From NCBI RefSeq assembly GCF_028743515.2, contig NZ_CP117969.2, forward strand, positions 1,831,501-1,895,500: a stretch of DNA of 64,000 nt, in the 5' to 3' direction. Shown piece after piece: positions 1 to 9,003 of the stretch. Position numbers and translations under genes: made by a program. The notes below the pieces were generated by a model. The model saw only the letters and a program-made list of their open reading frames with translations. It was not told the origin of the DNA and searched no databases. The stretch's first letter is position 1. Each line of letters starts with the position of its first letter. The DNA comes from Imtechella halotolerans. Lineage in GTDB: Bacteria; Bacteroidota; Bacteroidia; Flavobacteriales; Flavobacteriaceae.

Positions 1-1352
1 AATGGGATTGTATTTCCTTCTCCATTAAAGGTAATTCCCTCTAATAGAACAACTATTTTTGGCTTGGTATAATTAAAGGCATAAATATCATCATTGCCGG
101 CCCCTCCACTTCGATTCGAAGTAAAAAATCCCGAAATTTGATTTTCTTGTTCCTTATTTATAACAAATGCAAAGTCATCTCCACCACTATTCATAGGATA
201 CTTCAGATTTTCAGGTTGAGTCCAATTCTCCTTTTGACCTTTTGATTTAAAAATATCCAGACCACCCATTCCAATAAAACCGTCACTAGCGTAGTATAAG
301 GTTCCATCTGGAGCTAGTGATGGAAACATTTCATCGTGTATACTATTAATAGCATTCCCAGCATTACGTGGTATCCCCCAGCTTCCATCAGACTGTTTTT
401 CACTGAACCAAATGTCAGTCCCTCCTTTACCACCTGGCATATCAGAAGCGAAATACAACAATTGCTCATCAGGACTTAATACAGCATGCCCAATTGAATA
501 CTCCTTTACATTATTGTAAGCAAAGGATATGGATTCCCAACCTTGATCCGACTTGGTGTATATAAACAACTCCAAACGATTTGTATGGAATCTTTTCTTC
601 CCTTCCTTTACCCTTTCACCATCCTTACCTGCATAAGTACGTGTTACAAAAAATTCTTTTCCAGCCTTATCGCTACTTACTGGTCCCACATGATATTTTT
701 TATCCTCATTAAATTCTTCCAGTATAACCGAATTTTGAAGCCCTTCTACATTATGATCTGCTTTATAAACCTTTAAAAAAGATTTACCAGTCCAACTTAG
801 ATGTGGAGTTTTACTCCCTTTAGAGACTTCTCCTGTGTAATACACATGGTTACCTATTGGAAAGGCCGCAAATTCGGAAAATCCGGTATTAACCTCCTTT
901 TCATTCTTTATATTAAAAGGTTGCGGATTAGCCATCCATGCTATAGCAGCATTACATCCTTGTATTTCAAGTGCTACCTCTTCATATCTACCTGTTTTTT
1001 CAGCATATTGCTGTAATATACTCTTTGCCTCTTCATAACTAGATATTTGTTTTAAAGAAGCGGCATAAAAACGTAAATTTTCTGGCTCACTTTCAGGGTG
1101 ATTAACAACTCTAGAATACCAATTGGATGACAACTCATATTCATTAATCTGGTAAAAACTATATGCTAAACGCTCCATATCATGTAATTGGGGCGTCTTC
1201 GTGTCAACCAACTTTTGATATAACATAACCGCTCTTGCATACTGATAACTCTCAAAATAAGCATCAGCCTTCTCTCGATTACTCAGTTGCTCCTGACCAA
1301 AAACTGGCAGCATACTTAGAATTAATATAATGATCGTACTGTATATTTTCAT
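1..1352 (-). CDS. OmpA-family / PD40 (WD40-like) protein of a T9SS surface module, C-terminus outside window
   Basis: The gene starts at the ATG at 1352 and runs off the left edge without a stop, so only about 450 N-terminal residues are present. A signal peptide (about residues 1-20, ending VFGQ) is followed by TPR-like helices (about 25-135) and PD40/WD40-like beta-propeller repeats with typical motifs such as SPDEQLLYFASD, GGTDIW, SLAPDGTLYYASDG and GGLDIFKS. Proteins of this build in Flavobacteriaceae normally end in an OmpA peptidoglycan-binding domain and sit next to a PorP/SprF gene, as here (28 bp downstream of it). By family knowledge (PorE/SprE-like associates of PorP), it may couple the outer-membrane protein and its adhesin to the cell wall. 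The OmpA domain itself is inferred because it lies outside the window. Confidence 0.85.
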   Translation of the reverse strand, partial: MKIYSTIIILILSMLPVFGQEQLSNREKADAYFESYQYARAVMLYQKLVDTKTPQLHDMERLAYSFYQINEYELSSNWYSRVVNHPESEPENLRFYAASLKQISSYEEAKSILQQYAEKTGRYEEVALEIQGCNAAIAWMANPQPFNIKNEKEVNTGFSEFAAFPIGNHVYYTGEVSKGSKTPHLSWTGKSFLKVYKADHNVEGLQNSVILEEFNEDKKYHVGPVSSDKAGKEFFVTRTYAGKDGERVKEGKKRFHTNRLELFIYTKSDQGWESISFAYNNVKEYSIGHAVLSPDEQLLYFASDMPGGKGGTDIWFSEKQSDGSWGIPRNAGNAINSIHDEMFPSLAPDGTLYYASDGFIGMGGLDIFKSKGQKENWTQPENLKYPMNSGGDDFAFVINKEQENQISGFFTSNRSGGAGNDDIYAFNYTKPKIVVLLEGITFNGEGNTIP

Positions 1353-1379
1353 TTTATCTTTCTTTTAGAAATTCGTTAA

Positions 1380-2378
1380 TTAGAAGAATCTTGGACTTAA
1401 CAATCGTTTACTTCTAAGAGGAAAGGTATAACCCAGGGTTATTTCATGAGTCCCTTTCTCTACATCACTTAAAGAATTTAGCATATGGTCATATGAATAC
1501 CCTACACGAAATCTTTCGGTAACATACAATTGCATTATCCCTGATAAGGCATTGGTGGTATCCAATTTGTCAACCGAAAAATCTTTGTAATTCTTATCCC
1601 AAACATTAACACCAGTACGGTAACTTGCACCAAACCAAAAACGTTGATTAAAAATTAACATTCCATTGATATCTAAACTCGTTGGTCCTTTAAAATCTTC
1701 TTTAACCAATAAGCTCGGTCTCAATTTAAGTGTTGGGGATAAATCGAAAACAGCACCAGTAATAAAATATAAATGTCTACGATGTTTTACTTCATAATAG
1801 CTGTCATCAGTTCCAAAAATAGAATTTTCATCATTCTCTAAAAGATTCATTACAGAGAGTCCTGCATACCATTTAGGATTATAATAATAAACACCTGCAC
1901 GCAAATTCCATTTCCAAACTTTTTCGTCACCATATAAATTAGAATCTGTACCATCAACAGGGGAAAATTTGGTTTCATCCAAACCATAGTGAGAAATTCC
2001 CGCTCCAATTCCGAAACTTAACCTTTCCGTATCTTCATCATTCAATCGAAGACGATAGGCATAATTCATATACATTGATGTTGCTTTTTGCGGGCCCAAC
2101 TCATCCGCTGTTACCTGCAATCCTACCCCAACATTTCGTGAATATGGAGATACAATTCCATCAATTGAAAACTGGCCAGTTTGAGGAGCTCCTTGTAGAC
2201 CTGCCCATTGCTTTCTTAAGGCCATCTGAGCAAACCATTCCTCTTTATATCCAGCATAAGCCGGGTTTACGCTTAATGTATTAAATATATACTGTGTAAA
2301 CTGTATTTCCTGCTGAGCTTTGAGCTCTGATGATATAAAAATCACCAAGAGCACAAACAAATAATATACTTTTTTCAT
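1380..2378 (-). CDS. PorP/SprF family type IX secretion membrane protein
   Basis: Outer-membrane beta-barrel protein of about 332 residues. I place the start at the ATG at 2378, where a clean signal peptide begins (MKKVYYLFVLLVIFISS, cleavage after LKAQ); the open frame extends to 2441 but would overlap the preceding stop and put 21 non-signal residues first. The mature N-terminus, QEIQFTQYIFNTLSVNPAYAGYK, split here as QEIQFTQYIFNTL and NPAYAG, is the hallmark of the PorP/SprF family, and the rest alternates as barrel strands. Members of this family are needed for secretion or surface attachment of specific T9SS type B substrates. It lies 41 bp after the giant adhesin gene on the same strand, so that adhesin is the likely cargo. 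Confidence 0.93.
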   Translation of the reverse strand: MKKVYYLFVLLVIFISSELKAQQEIQFTQYIFNTLSVNPAYAGYKEEWFAQMALRKQWAGLQGAPQTGQFSIDGIVSPYSRNVGVGLQVTADELGPQKATSMYMNYAYRLRLNDEDTERLSFGIGAGISHYGLDETKFSPVDGTDSNLYGDEKVWKWNLRAGVYYYNPKWYAGLSVMNLLENDENSIFGTDDSYYEVKHRRHLYFITGAVFDLSPTLKLRPSLLVKEDFKGPTSLDINGMLIFNQRFWFGASYRTGVNVWDKNYKDFSVDKLDTTNALSGIMQLYVTERFRVGYSYDHMLNSLSDVEKGTHEITLGYTFPLRSKRLLSPRFF

Positions 2379-2419
2379 TCTTCTAAACACTACTTTAATA
2401 TCAGTTAAAAATGACATCA

Positions 2420-5400
2420 TTAACGCTTTATAAAAATCCATCCTTGATATGTCTCTACACCCCCATTGACATTGGTTAGTTTTACCAAATAATAATAGGT
2501 CCCTTCATTTAATCCTTCTCCATTAAAGGTGTTATCATATTTAGAATTACGATAAACCTCATTCCCCCATCTATTATAGATCAATACTTCAGCACTCGTA
2601 TAGCTTTGCAATCCTATAATTTCAAATGTATCATTCTTAGTATCGCCATTTGGAGTAATCACGTTAGGAATAAATAAACCTGGAATTGTTATTGTTACAG
2701 TTGCTACATTAGTCCATTTACCATTACCATCTTGAACTCTATAAGTAAATGCATCTGTTCCTGAGTACTTCACATCTAATCTTGGTTCATAAAGCACAGT
2801 ACCATCTGGCATAATAGTTATTGTCCCATGAATAGGATAACTAATTATTTCAATACTACTATAGTCAAAACCTACATCATTAGCTTCATCATTATCCAAA
2901 ATAGAAATAATCACTGGTTGTTTCATTCCAGTTGTCACTGAGTCATCTTCAGCTAAAGGAATAGTTGATTCAATAACTGTTATTGTTGGTTCATCATTAT
3001 CAATATCAGTTCCTGAAAAATCAATCACTGGGTTACCTTCAGGATCTGACCCTTCAGCAGTTGCCTGATTCACAACTACTCCTGCATCTATATCAGACTG
3101 AGTGATCGTATAGGTGGCACTAAAGGTCGTGGTGTCCTCGGCTCCAGGGGCTAGGATTGCAATACTACCGGATACAGCTACCAATGGATCAGTAATCGTG
3201 ATGTCTGTCAAGCTTACATTTCCGGTATTGCGAACAGTAAACGCATAACTGATGGTCTCATCTACATCTGCGTAGCCATTGTTGTTCGTGTCGTTCAAAG
3301 TAGCTGTCTTTAACAAACTTATAGAGCCTCTCTGTGGAAGGGTCGTCGTTGTCTTATCATCAGGGTCTCCATCATTATCTGGATCTACATCCGTACTGTC
3401 GGTTGGATCATCTGAGGTGTCACTAACATCTACATCATTTGGATCCTTTCCTGTAGCGGTGGCTTGGTTCTCTACTACTCCTGCATCTATATCAGACTGA
3501 GTGATCGTATAGGTGGCACTAAAGGTCGTGGTGTCCTCGGCTCCAGGGGCTAGGATTGCAATACTACCGGATACAGCTACCAATGGATCAGTAATCGTGA
3601 TGTCTGTCAAGCTTACATTTCCGGTATTGCGAACAGTAAACGCATAACTGATGGTCTCATCTACATCTGCGTAGCCATTGTTGTTCGTGTCGTTCAAAGT
3701 AGCTGTCTTTAACAAACTTATAGAGCCTCTCTGTGGAAAGGTCGTCGTTGTCTTATCATCAGGGTCTCCATCATTATCTGGATCTACATCCGTACTGTCG
3801 GTTGGATCATCTGAGGTGTCACTAACATCTACATCATTTGGATCCTTTCCTGTAGCGGTGGCTTGGTTCTCTACTACTCCTGCATCTATATCAGACTGAG
3901 TGATCGTATAGGTGGCACTAAAGGTCGTGGTGTCCTCGGCTCCAGGGGCTAGGATTGCAATACTACCGGATACAGCTACCAATGGATCAGTAATCGTGAT
4001 GTCTGTCAAGCTTACATTTCCGGTATTGCGAACAGTAAACGCATAACTGATGGTCTCATCTACATCTGCGTAGCCATTGTTGTTCGTGTCGTTTAAAGTA
4101 GCTGTCTTTAACAAACTTATAGAGCCTCTCTGTGGAAGGGTCGTCGTTGTCTTATCATCAGGGTCTCCATCATTATCTGGATCTACATCCGTACTGTCGG
4201 TTGGATCATCTGAGGTGTCACTAACATCTACATCATTTGGATCCTTTCCTGTAGCGGTGGCTTGGTTCTCTACTACTCCTGCATCTATATCAGACTGAGT
4301 GATCGTATAGGTGGCACTAAAGGTCGTGGTGTCCTCGGCTCCAGGGGCTAGGATTGCAATACTACCGGATACAGCTACCAATGGATCAGTAATCGTGATG
4401 TCTGTCAAGCTTACATTTCCGGTATTGCGAACAGTAAACGCATAACTGATGGTCTCATCTACATCTGCGTAGCCATTGTTGTTCGTGTCGTTTAAAGTAG
4501 CTGTCTTTAACAAACTTATAGAGCCTCTCTGTGGAAGGGTCGTCGTTGTCTTATCATCAGGGTCTCCATCATTATCTGGATCTACATCCGTACTGTCGGT
4601 TGGATCATCTGAGGTGTCACTAACATCTACATCATTTGGATCCTTTCCTGTAGCGGTGGCTTGGTTCTCTACTACTCCTGCATCTATATCAGACTGAGTG
4701 ATCGTATAGGTGGCACTAAAGGTCGTGGTGTCCTCGGCTCCAGGGGCTAGGATTGCAATACTACCGGATACAGCTACCAATGGATCAGTAATCGTGATGT
4801 CTGTCAAGCTTACATTTCCGGTATTGCGAACAGTAAACGCATAACTGATGGTCTCATCTACATCTGCGTAGCCATTGTTGTTCGTGTCGTTTAAAGTAGC
4901 TGTCTTTAACAAACTTATAGAGCCTCTCTGTGGAAGGGTCGTCGTTGTCTTATCATCAGGGTCTCCATCATTATCTGGATCTACATCCGTACTGTCGGTT
5001 GGATCATCTGAGGTGTCACTAACATCTACATCATTTGGATCCTTTCCTGTAGCGGTGGCTTGGTTCTCTACTACTCCTGCATCTATATCAGACTGAGTGA
5101 TCGTATAGGTGGCACTAAAGGTCGTGGTGTCCTCGGCTCCAGGGGCTAGGATTGCAATACTACCGGATACAGCTACCAATGGATCAGTAATCGTGATGTC
5201 TGTCAAGCTTACATTTCCGGTATTGCGAACAGTAAACGCATAACTGATGGTCTCATCTACATCTGCGTAGCCATTGTTGTTCGTGTCGTTTAAAGTAGCT
5301 GTCTTTAACAAACTTATAGAGCCTCTCTGTGGAAGGGTCGTCGTTGTCTTATCATCAGGGTCTCCATCATTATCTGGATCTACATCCGTACTGTCGGTTG

Positions 5401-8400
5401 GATCATCTGAGGTGTCACTAACATCTACATCATTTGGATCCTTTCCTGTAGCGGTGGCTTGGTTCTCTACTACTCCTGCATCTATATCAGACTGAGTGAT
5501 CGTATAGGTGGCACTAAAGGTCGTGGTGTCCTCGGCTCCAGGGGCTAGGATTGCAATACTACCGGATACAGCTACCAATGGATCAGTAATCGTGATGTCT
5601 GTCAAGCTTACATTTCCGGTATTGCGAACAGTAAACGCATAACTGATGGTCTCATCTACATCTGCGTAGCCATTGTTGTTCGTGTCGTTTAAAGTAGCTG
5701 TCTTTAACAAACTTATAGAGCCTCTCTGTGGAAGGGTCGTCGTTGTCTTATCATCAGGGTCTCCATCATTATCTGGATCTACATCCGTACTGTCGGTTGG
5801 ATCATCTGAGGTGTCACTAACATCTACATCATTTGGATCCTTTCCTGTAGCGGTGGCTTGGTTCTCTACTACTCCTGCATCTATATCAGACTGAGTGATC
5901 GTATAGGTGGCACTAAAGGTCGTGGTGTCCTCGGCTCCAGGGGCTAGGATTGCAATACTACCGGATACAGCTACCAATGGATCAGTAATCGTGATGTCTG
6001 TCAAGCTTACATTTCCGGTATTGCGAACAGTAAACGCATAACTGATGGTCTCATCTACATCTGCGTAGCCATTGTTGTTCGTGTCGTTTAAAGTAGCTGT
6101 CTTTAACAAACTTATAGAGCCTCTCTGTGGAAGGGTCGTCGTTGTCTTATCATCAGGGTCTCCATCATTATCTGGATCTACATCCGTACTGTCGGTTGGA
6201 TCATCTGAGGTGTCACTAACATCTACATCATTTGGATCCTTTCCTGTAGCGGTGGCTTGGTTCTCTACTACTCCTGCATCTATATCAGACTGAGTGATCG
6301 TATAGGTGGCACTAAAGGTCGTGGTGTCCTCGGCTCCAGGGGCTAGGATTGCAATACTACCGGATACAGCTACCAATGGATCAGTAATCGTGATGTCTGT
6401 CAAGCTTACATTTCCGGTATTGCGAACAGTAAACGCATAACTGATGGTCTCATCTACATCTGCGTAGCCATTGTTGTTCGTATCGTTTAAAGTAGCTGTC
6501 TTTAATAGACTTATACCACCTAGACAAGAAATTATTCTCTTACCACTTCCATATCCGGTCATAGTTGTAACACCAACAACAGACTGACTTCCAATAACAG
6601 TATTTGGTGTAGTAGCATTCCAAGAAATGGTATTAAATGAATTGCCATTAAATAATTCTAAAGGAAATAATGCCCCCCCTGAAGTTTTACTTCCATACAT
6701 TGAAACCACGCCAGAAGGACTTATTACCACTCGAATAAGAGGTGCCGCGTTTGTCCCTGTCATTTCCCAAATTTTTCCAGAAGTATTAGCTTCATATTGA
6801 TCCCCATCTTGGAAACGAACATTAATCCCTGAAGTCTCAGCTGACTGAAACTCTAGTTCTTGAGTAGCAATATTAACTCCATTAATATTTAAATTAAATG
6901 AGTTGTCTAAAGTGTAAATATCAAATTGAAACCCATAATTTGTTCCTGGTTGATCAAATGTTACACTTTGTCCATCACTAAGTAAAAAGTTTTCCCCCTC
7001 AACATCTTCAGTACAAACATTTCCAATCTGAACCTTTATTTCTGCTAGATTTGAGGTGGCACCATCATTATCCTTTATCGTATAATAAATAATTGAAGTC
7101 CCAGTAAATCCACTTTCAGGTGTAAAAACAACATTCCCATTAGAATCTACAACATAACTTCCTTCCCCTGAAACTGCAAAAAATGTTTGTTGACCTATGG
7201 TAGAGGGATCTAAATCCACAGTTGACACAACTATTACACCATCACTATCAGTATCATTAGTGGTCACATTAAAGGAAATTGGAATATCTTGTTCTGTTAC
7301 AGCAAAATCATCATTAGCTACTGGAGGAATAGGCCCATAATAAAATGTTGCCTGCGCAGGCGAAGAAGTGTAATCACCAGCTGTAAAAGTTGCACTATTG
7401 GTATAACTTCCCTCAGCAATACCAGCTGGAATTGCTACTTTATACACCAAATTTAAAGTTCCATTGGCTGGAATTAAAAACTCGGTATACGGATACACAT
7501 TTGAGTCAGTACCACCCTCGAAAACCAACTCACCCATTTTTCCAATGGAAGGAAGGACAGAGGCATTGCTAGTGGTAACATCACTTGATATATCTAAACC
7601 ATTAAAACTCAATTGTGATGGTAATATATCGGTAATTTTATCAATTGAGGCTGGTATTGAGGAACCATTTTCTATCCTAATCGTATAAGTCACTTCTGCC
7701 GGGACAGTCGTAATATTATTTACAGATACCGTCTTTGTAATAGATAAATTATTGACTGTAGTTGGAAAGCTCCCAAAAAAAGTTGGATCATCAAAATTAC
7801 CTGTATATTTAAGCTGCGTTCCTGAATCCCCATAAGCGTATGGACTAGCAATAGTATTAGCACCAATACATTTATTTTTGATATAATATCGGACTGTTAC
7901 TAAATTTCCTGAACCAGTAATAGCATTATCCAAATAAAACACCATCTCATCAGTTGTACCAACTGCAACATCTGGAATATCAGAACCAACTATCTCTAAA
8001 CCAATTAATTGAAAGCAACCAGCATCATAATCGGTATTACCCGCTGGCTGAAAAGAAATAAGACCTCCTGCAGAAGTACTCCCAAAACTATAGATAACTT
8101 CATATGAAGTCACCTGACCTACCCCTGAAGAGTTCAAACTTACCCCATTAAGAATCCCTGTCGCATTCGCACTAGGCCCTTTTACAGTGCTTAAAACATC
8201 GCTTTGCGTTGAAATAACCTGATTGTCAACATCAGTCAAGGTAATATTAATAGTTCCAGGCTGTACTGTACAAGGATATGAAATATACCAAAATAAGGTT
8301 GCGCATTCTCCAGGTTGTAATACCCCTAATGATTGAGATGCAGCTTGTCCTCCAGCTAAATTATAACCCGTACCTGAAATAGAAAAGGTTGCATCCAAAG

Positions 8401-8689
8401 CAGTTGTGGGTGATGCTGTATTATTACAAAACTGATATGCCACATAGGTCGCAAGCGGTCCTTCAGATGGAACAGCACATGCCTTGTTACTATCTATTAT
8501 TAAAGTATTAGATGACTTAAGGGTAATCGTTTGGCTGTTTGCCTTAGTCAATCCTCCCAGGAATACTCCAATCATTAATAAAGTTACTGGCAGGTTAAAA
8601 CCAATTTTAATCAATCTATTATTAATTGGGATTTTCAAGGAATACAAAAAATCCATCTTTAACAATAAAGCGTAAAGTTGTTTCATCAT
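2420..8689 (-). CDS. Giant repetitive surface adhesin with gliding-motility C-terminal (T9SS type B) sorting domain
   Basis: Protein of 2089 residues. An atypically long N-terminal leader has its hydrophobic core at about residues 31-48 and a cleavage site near ANSQ. Then come an unassigned head, a DUF11-like domain (about 325-470), a cadherin/Big-type domain beginning VANDDFAV (about 485-590), a lectin-like jelly-roll region (about 595-720), and about 8.6 copies of a 133-residue DUF11/DUF7507-type module (about 730-1872). A second cadherin-like domain (PLAEDDSV...) follows, and the last 90 residues (PNVITPNGDTKNDTFEI, NRWGNEVYRN, GTYYYLVKL, QGWIFIKR) are a CHU_C gliding-motility-associated C-terminal domain, which marks T9SS type B substrates. 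Asp/Asn-rich loops (DTNNNGYADVDE, DVDPDNDGDPDD) look calcium-binding. Two tandem ATGs (8689, 8686) are possible starts. Ligand unknown. Confidence 0.93.
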   Translation of the reverse strand: MMKQLYALLLKMDFLYSLKIPINNRLIKIGFNLPVTLLMIGVFLGGLTKANSQTITLKSSNTLIIDSNKACAVPSEGPLATYVAYQFCNNTASPTTALDATFSISGTGYNLAGGQAASQSLGVLQPGECATLFWYISYPCTVQPGTINITLTDVDNQVISTQSDVLSTVKGPSANATGILNGVSLNSSGVGQVTSYEVIYSFGSTSAGGLISFQPAGNTDYDAGCFQLIGLEIVGSDIPDVAVGTTDEMVFYLDNAITGSGNLVTVRYYIKNKCIGANTIASPYAYGDSGTQLKYTGNFDDPTFFGSFPTTVNNLSITKTVSVNNITTVPAEVTYTIRIENGSSIPASIDKITDILPSQLSFNGLDISSDVTTSNASVLPSIGKMGELVFEGGTDSNVYPYTEFLIPANGTLNLVYKVAIPAGIAEGSYTNSATFTAGDYTSSPAQATFYYGPIPPVANDDFAVTEQDIPISFNVTTNDTDSDGVIVVSTVDLDPSTIGQQTFFAVSGEGSYVVDSNGNVVFTPESGFTGTSIIYYTIKDNDGATSNLAEIKVQIGNVCTEDVEGENFLLSDGQSVTFDQPGTNYGFQFDIYTLDNSFNLNINGVNIATQELEFQSAETSGINVRFQDGDQYEANTSGKIWEMTGTNAAPLIRVVISPSGVVSMYGSKTSGGALFPLELFNGNSFNTISWNATTPNTVIGSQSVVGVTTMTGYGSGKRIISCLGGISLLKTATLNDTNNNGYADVDETISYAFTVRNTGNVSLTDITITDPLVAVSGSIAILAPGAEDTTTFSATYTITQSDIDAGVVENQATATGKDPNDVDVSDTSDDPTDSTDVDPDNDGDPDDKTTTTLPQRGSISLLKTATLNDTNNNGYADVDETISYAFTVRNTGNVSLTDITITDPLVAVSGSIAILAPGAEDTTTFSATYTITQSDIDAGVVENQATATGKDPNDVDVSDTSDDPTDSTDVDPDNDGDPDDKTTTTLPQRGSISLLKTATLNDTNNNGYADVDETISYAFTVRNTGNVSLTDITITDPLVAVSGSIAILAPGAEDTTTFSATYTITQSDIDAGVVENQATATGKDPNDVDVSDTSDDPTDSTDVDPDNDGDPDDKTTTTLPQRGSISLLKTATLNDTNNNGYADVDETISYAFTVRNTGNVSLTDITITDPLVAVSGSIAILAPGAEDTTTFSATYTITQSDIDAGVVENQATATGKDPNDVDVSDTSDDPTDSTDVDPDNDGDPDDKTTTTLPQRGSISLLKTATLNDTNNNGYADVDETISYAFTVRNTGNVSLTDITITDPLVAVSGSIAILAPGAEDTTTFSATYTITQSDIDAGVVENQATATGKDPNDVDVSDTSDDPTDSTDVDPDNDGDPDDKTTTTLPQRGSISLLKTATLNDTNNNGYADVDETISYAFTVRNTGNVSLTDITITDPLVAVSGSIAILAPGAEDTTTFSATYTITQSDIDAGVVENQATATGKDPNDVDVSDTSDDPTDSTDVDPDNDGDPDDKTTTTLPQRGSISLLKTATLNDTNNNGYADVDETISYAFTVRNTGNVSLTDITITDPLVAVSGSIAILAPGAEDTTTFSATYTITQSDIDAGVVENQATATGKDPNDVDVSDTSDDPTDSTDVDPDNDGDPDDKTTTTFPQRGSISLLKTATLNDTNNNGYADVDETISYAFTVRNTGNVSLTDITITDPLVAVSGSIAILAPGAEDTTTFSATYTITQSDIDAGVVENQATATGKDPNDVDVSDTSDDPTDSTDVDPDNDGDPDDKTTTTLPQRGSISLLKTATLNDTNNNGYADVDETISYAFTVRNTGNVSLTDITITDPLVAVSGSIAILAPGAEDTTTFSATYTITQSDIDAGVVVNQATAEGSDPEGNPVIDFSGTDIDNDEPTITVIESTIPLAEDDSVTTGMKQPVIISILDNDEANDVGFDYSSIEIISYPIHGTITIMPDGTVLYEPRLDVKYSGTDAFTYRVQDGNGKWTNVATVTITIPGLFIPNVITPNGDTKNDTFEIIGLQSYTSAEVLIYNRWGNEVYRNSKYDNTFNGEGLNEGTYYYLVKLTNVNGGVETYQGWIFIKR
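3074..6500 (-). repeat. Tandem array of 399-bp near-identical repeats (about 8.6 copies) inside the adhesin gene
   Basis: The period is exactly 399 bp (133 codons); the anchor TAGCCATTGTTGTTCGTGTC recurs every 399 bp from about 3272 to 6465. Reading across the array I find only a handful of differences: C instead of T at 3296 and 3695, A instead of G at 3739 (a Leu to Phe change), and divergence confined to the two end copies. Synonymous sites are as conserved as non-synonymous ones, so the identity reflects recent amplification or gene conversion and not protein selection. Confidence 0.97.
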
Positions 8690-9003
8690 TTATATTAATC
8701 TTAAGTTGTTTAAAATGCCGGATGACTTGGGGGGAGGGGTAATTTCGGCTGCAATAATACCGTTTAACCTTAAAAGGAAAAAACAAAACAAAAGTAATCT
8801 TACTGTAAGATTGACAAATATAAAGACTATCCATTTTCGGGCATATGAACACCCTAACTGTCTCGTCTTCACATTAGCGATTATTTAAGCACTTAATCGG
8901 ATATATTCAAAATATAATTACAACTAAAACTCTCATATAAAAAAGTTAAAAAAGAATGAAGTAGTCTTGAAGTAGGTTGACTAATTACATTTTGTAATAA
9001 ATA
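8690..9003. other. Intergenic region upstream of the adhesin gene
   Basis: This stretch of 314 bp carries the promoter/operator candidate described at 8796-8822, a weak AT-only hairpin at 8984-8998 (ATTACA-TTT-TGTAAT) after the stop of the upstream regulator, and otherwise AT-rich sequence. Short open frames on both strands here have no recognisable product and are not credible genes. Confidence 0.6.
8796..8822 (-). promoter_or_regulatory. Candidate adhesin promoter (-7 element) with an overlapping perfect inverted repeat
   Basis: On the minus strand TATATTTG at 8822-8815 matches the Bacteroidota -7 consensus TAnnTTTG. Just downstream, AATCTTAC-T-GTAAGATT (8796-8812) is a perfect 8-1-8 inverted repeat that would span the transcription start, which is an operator-like position. 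No good -33 element is visible, so the promoter itself is tentative. The leader to the ATG at 8689 would be about 120 nt. Confidence 0.45.

Noticed and set aside
543-1016. Plus-strand open frames near the left edge
   Set aside because: They are antisense to the PD40 gene, which has signal peptide and clear propeller motifs.
3279-6293. Eight plus-strand open frames of 73 codons at 399-bp intervals
   Set aside because: They are antisense shadows of the adhesin repeats, identical because the repeats are; composition has no sign of a real protein.
3074-6500. CRISPR-like regular repeats
   Set aside because: Period is 399 bp, all of it coding and without variable spacers.
8622-8888. Short open frames on both strands upstream of the adhesin
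   Set aside because: They overlap the promoter region and each other and show no domain or signal peptide.
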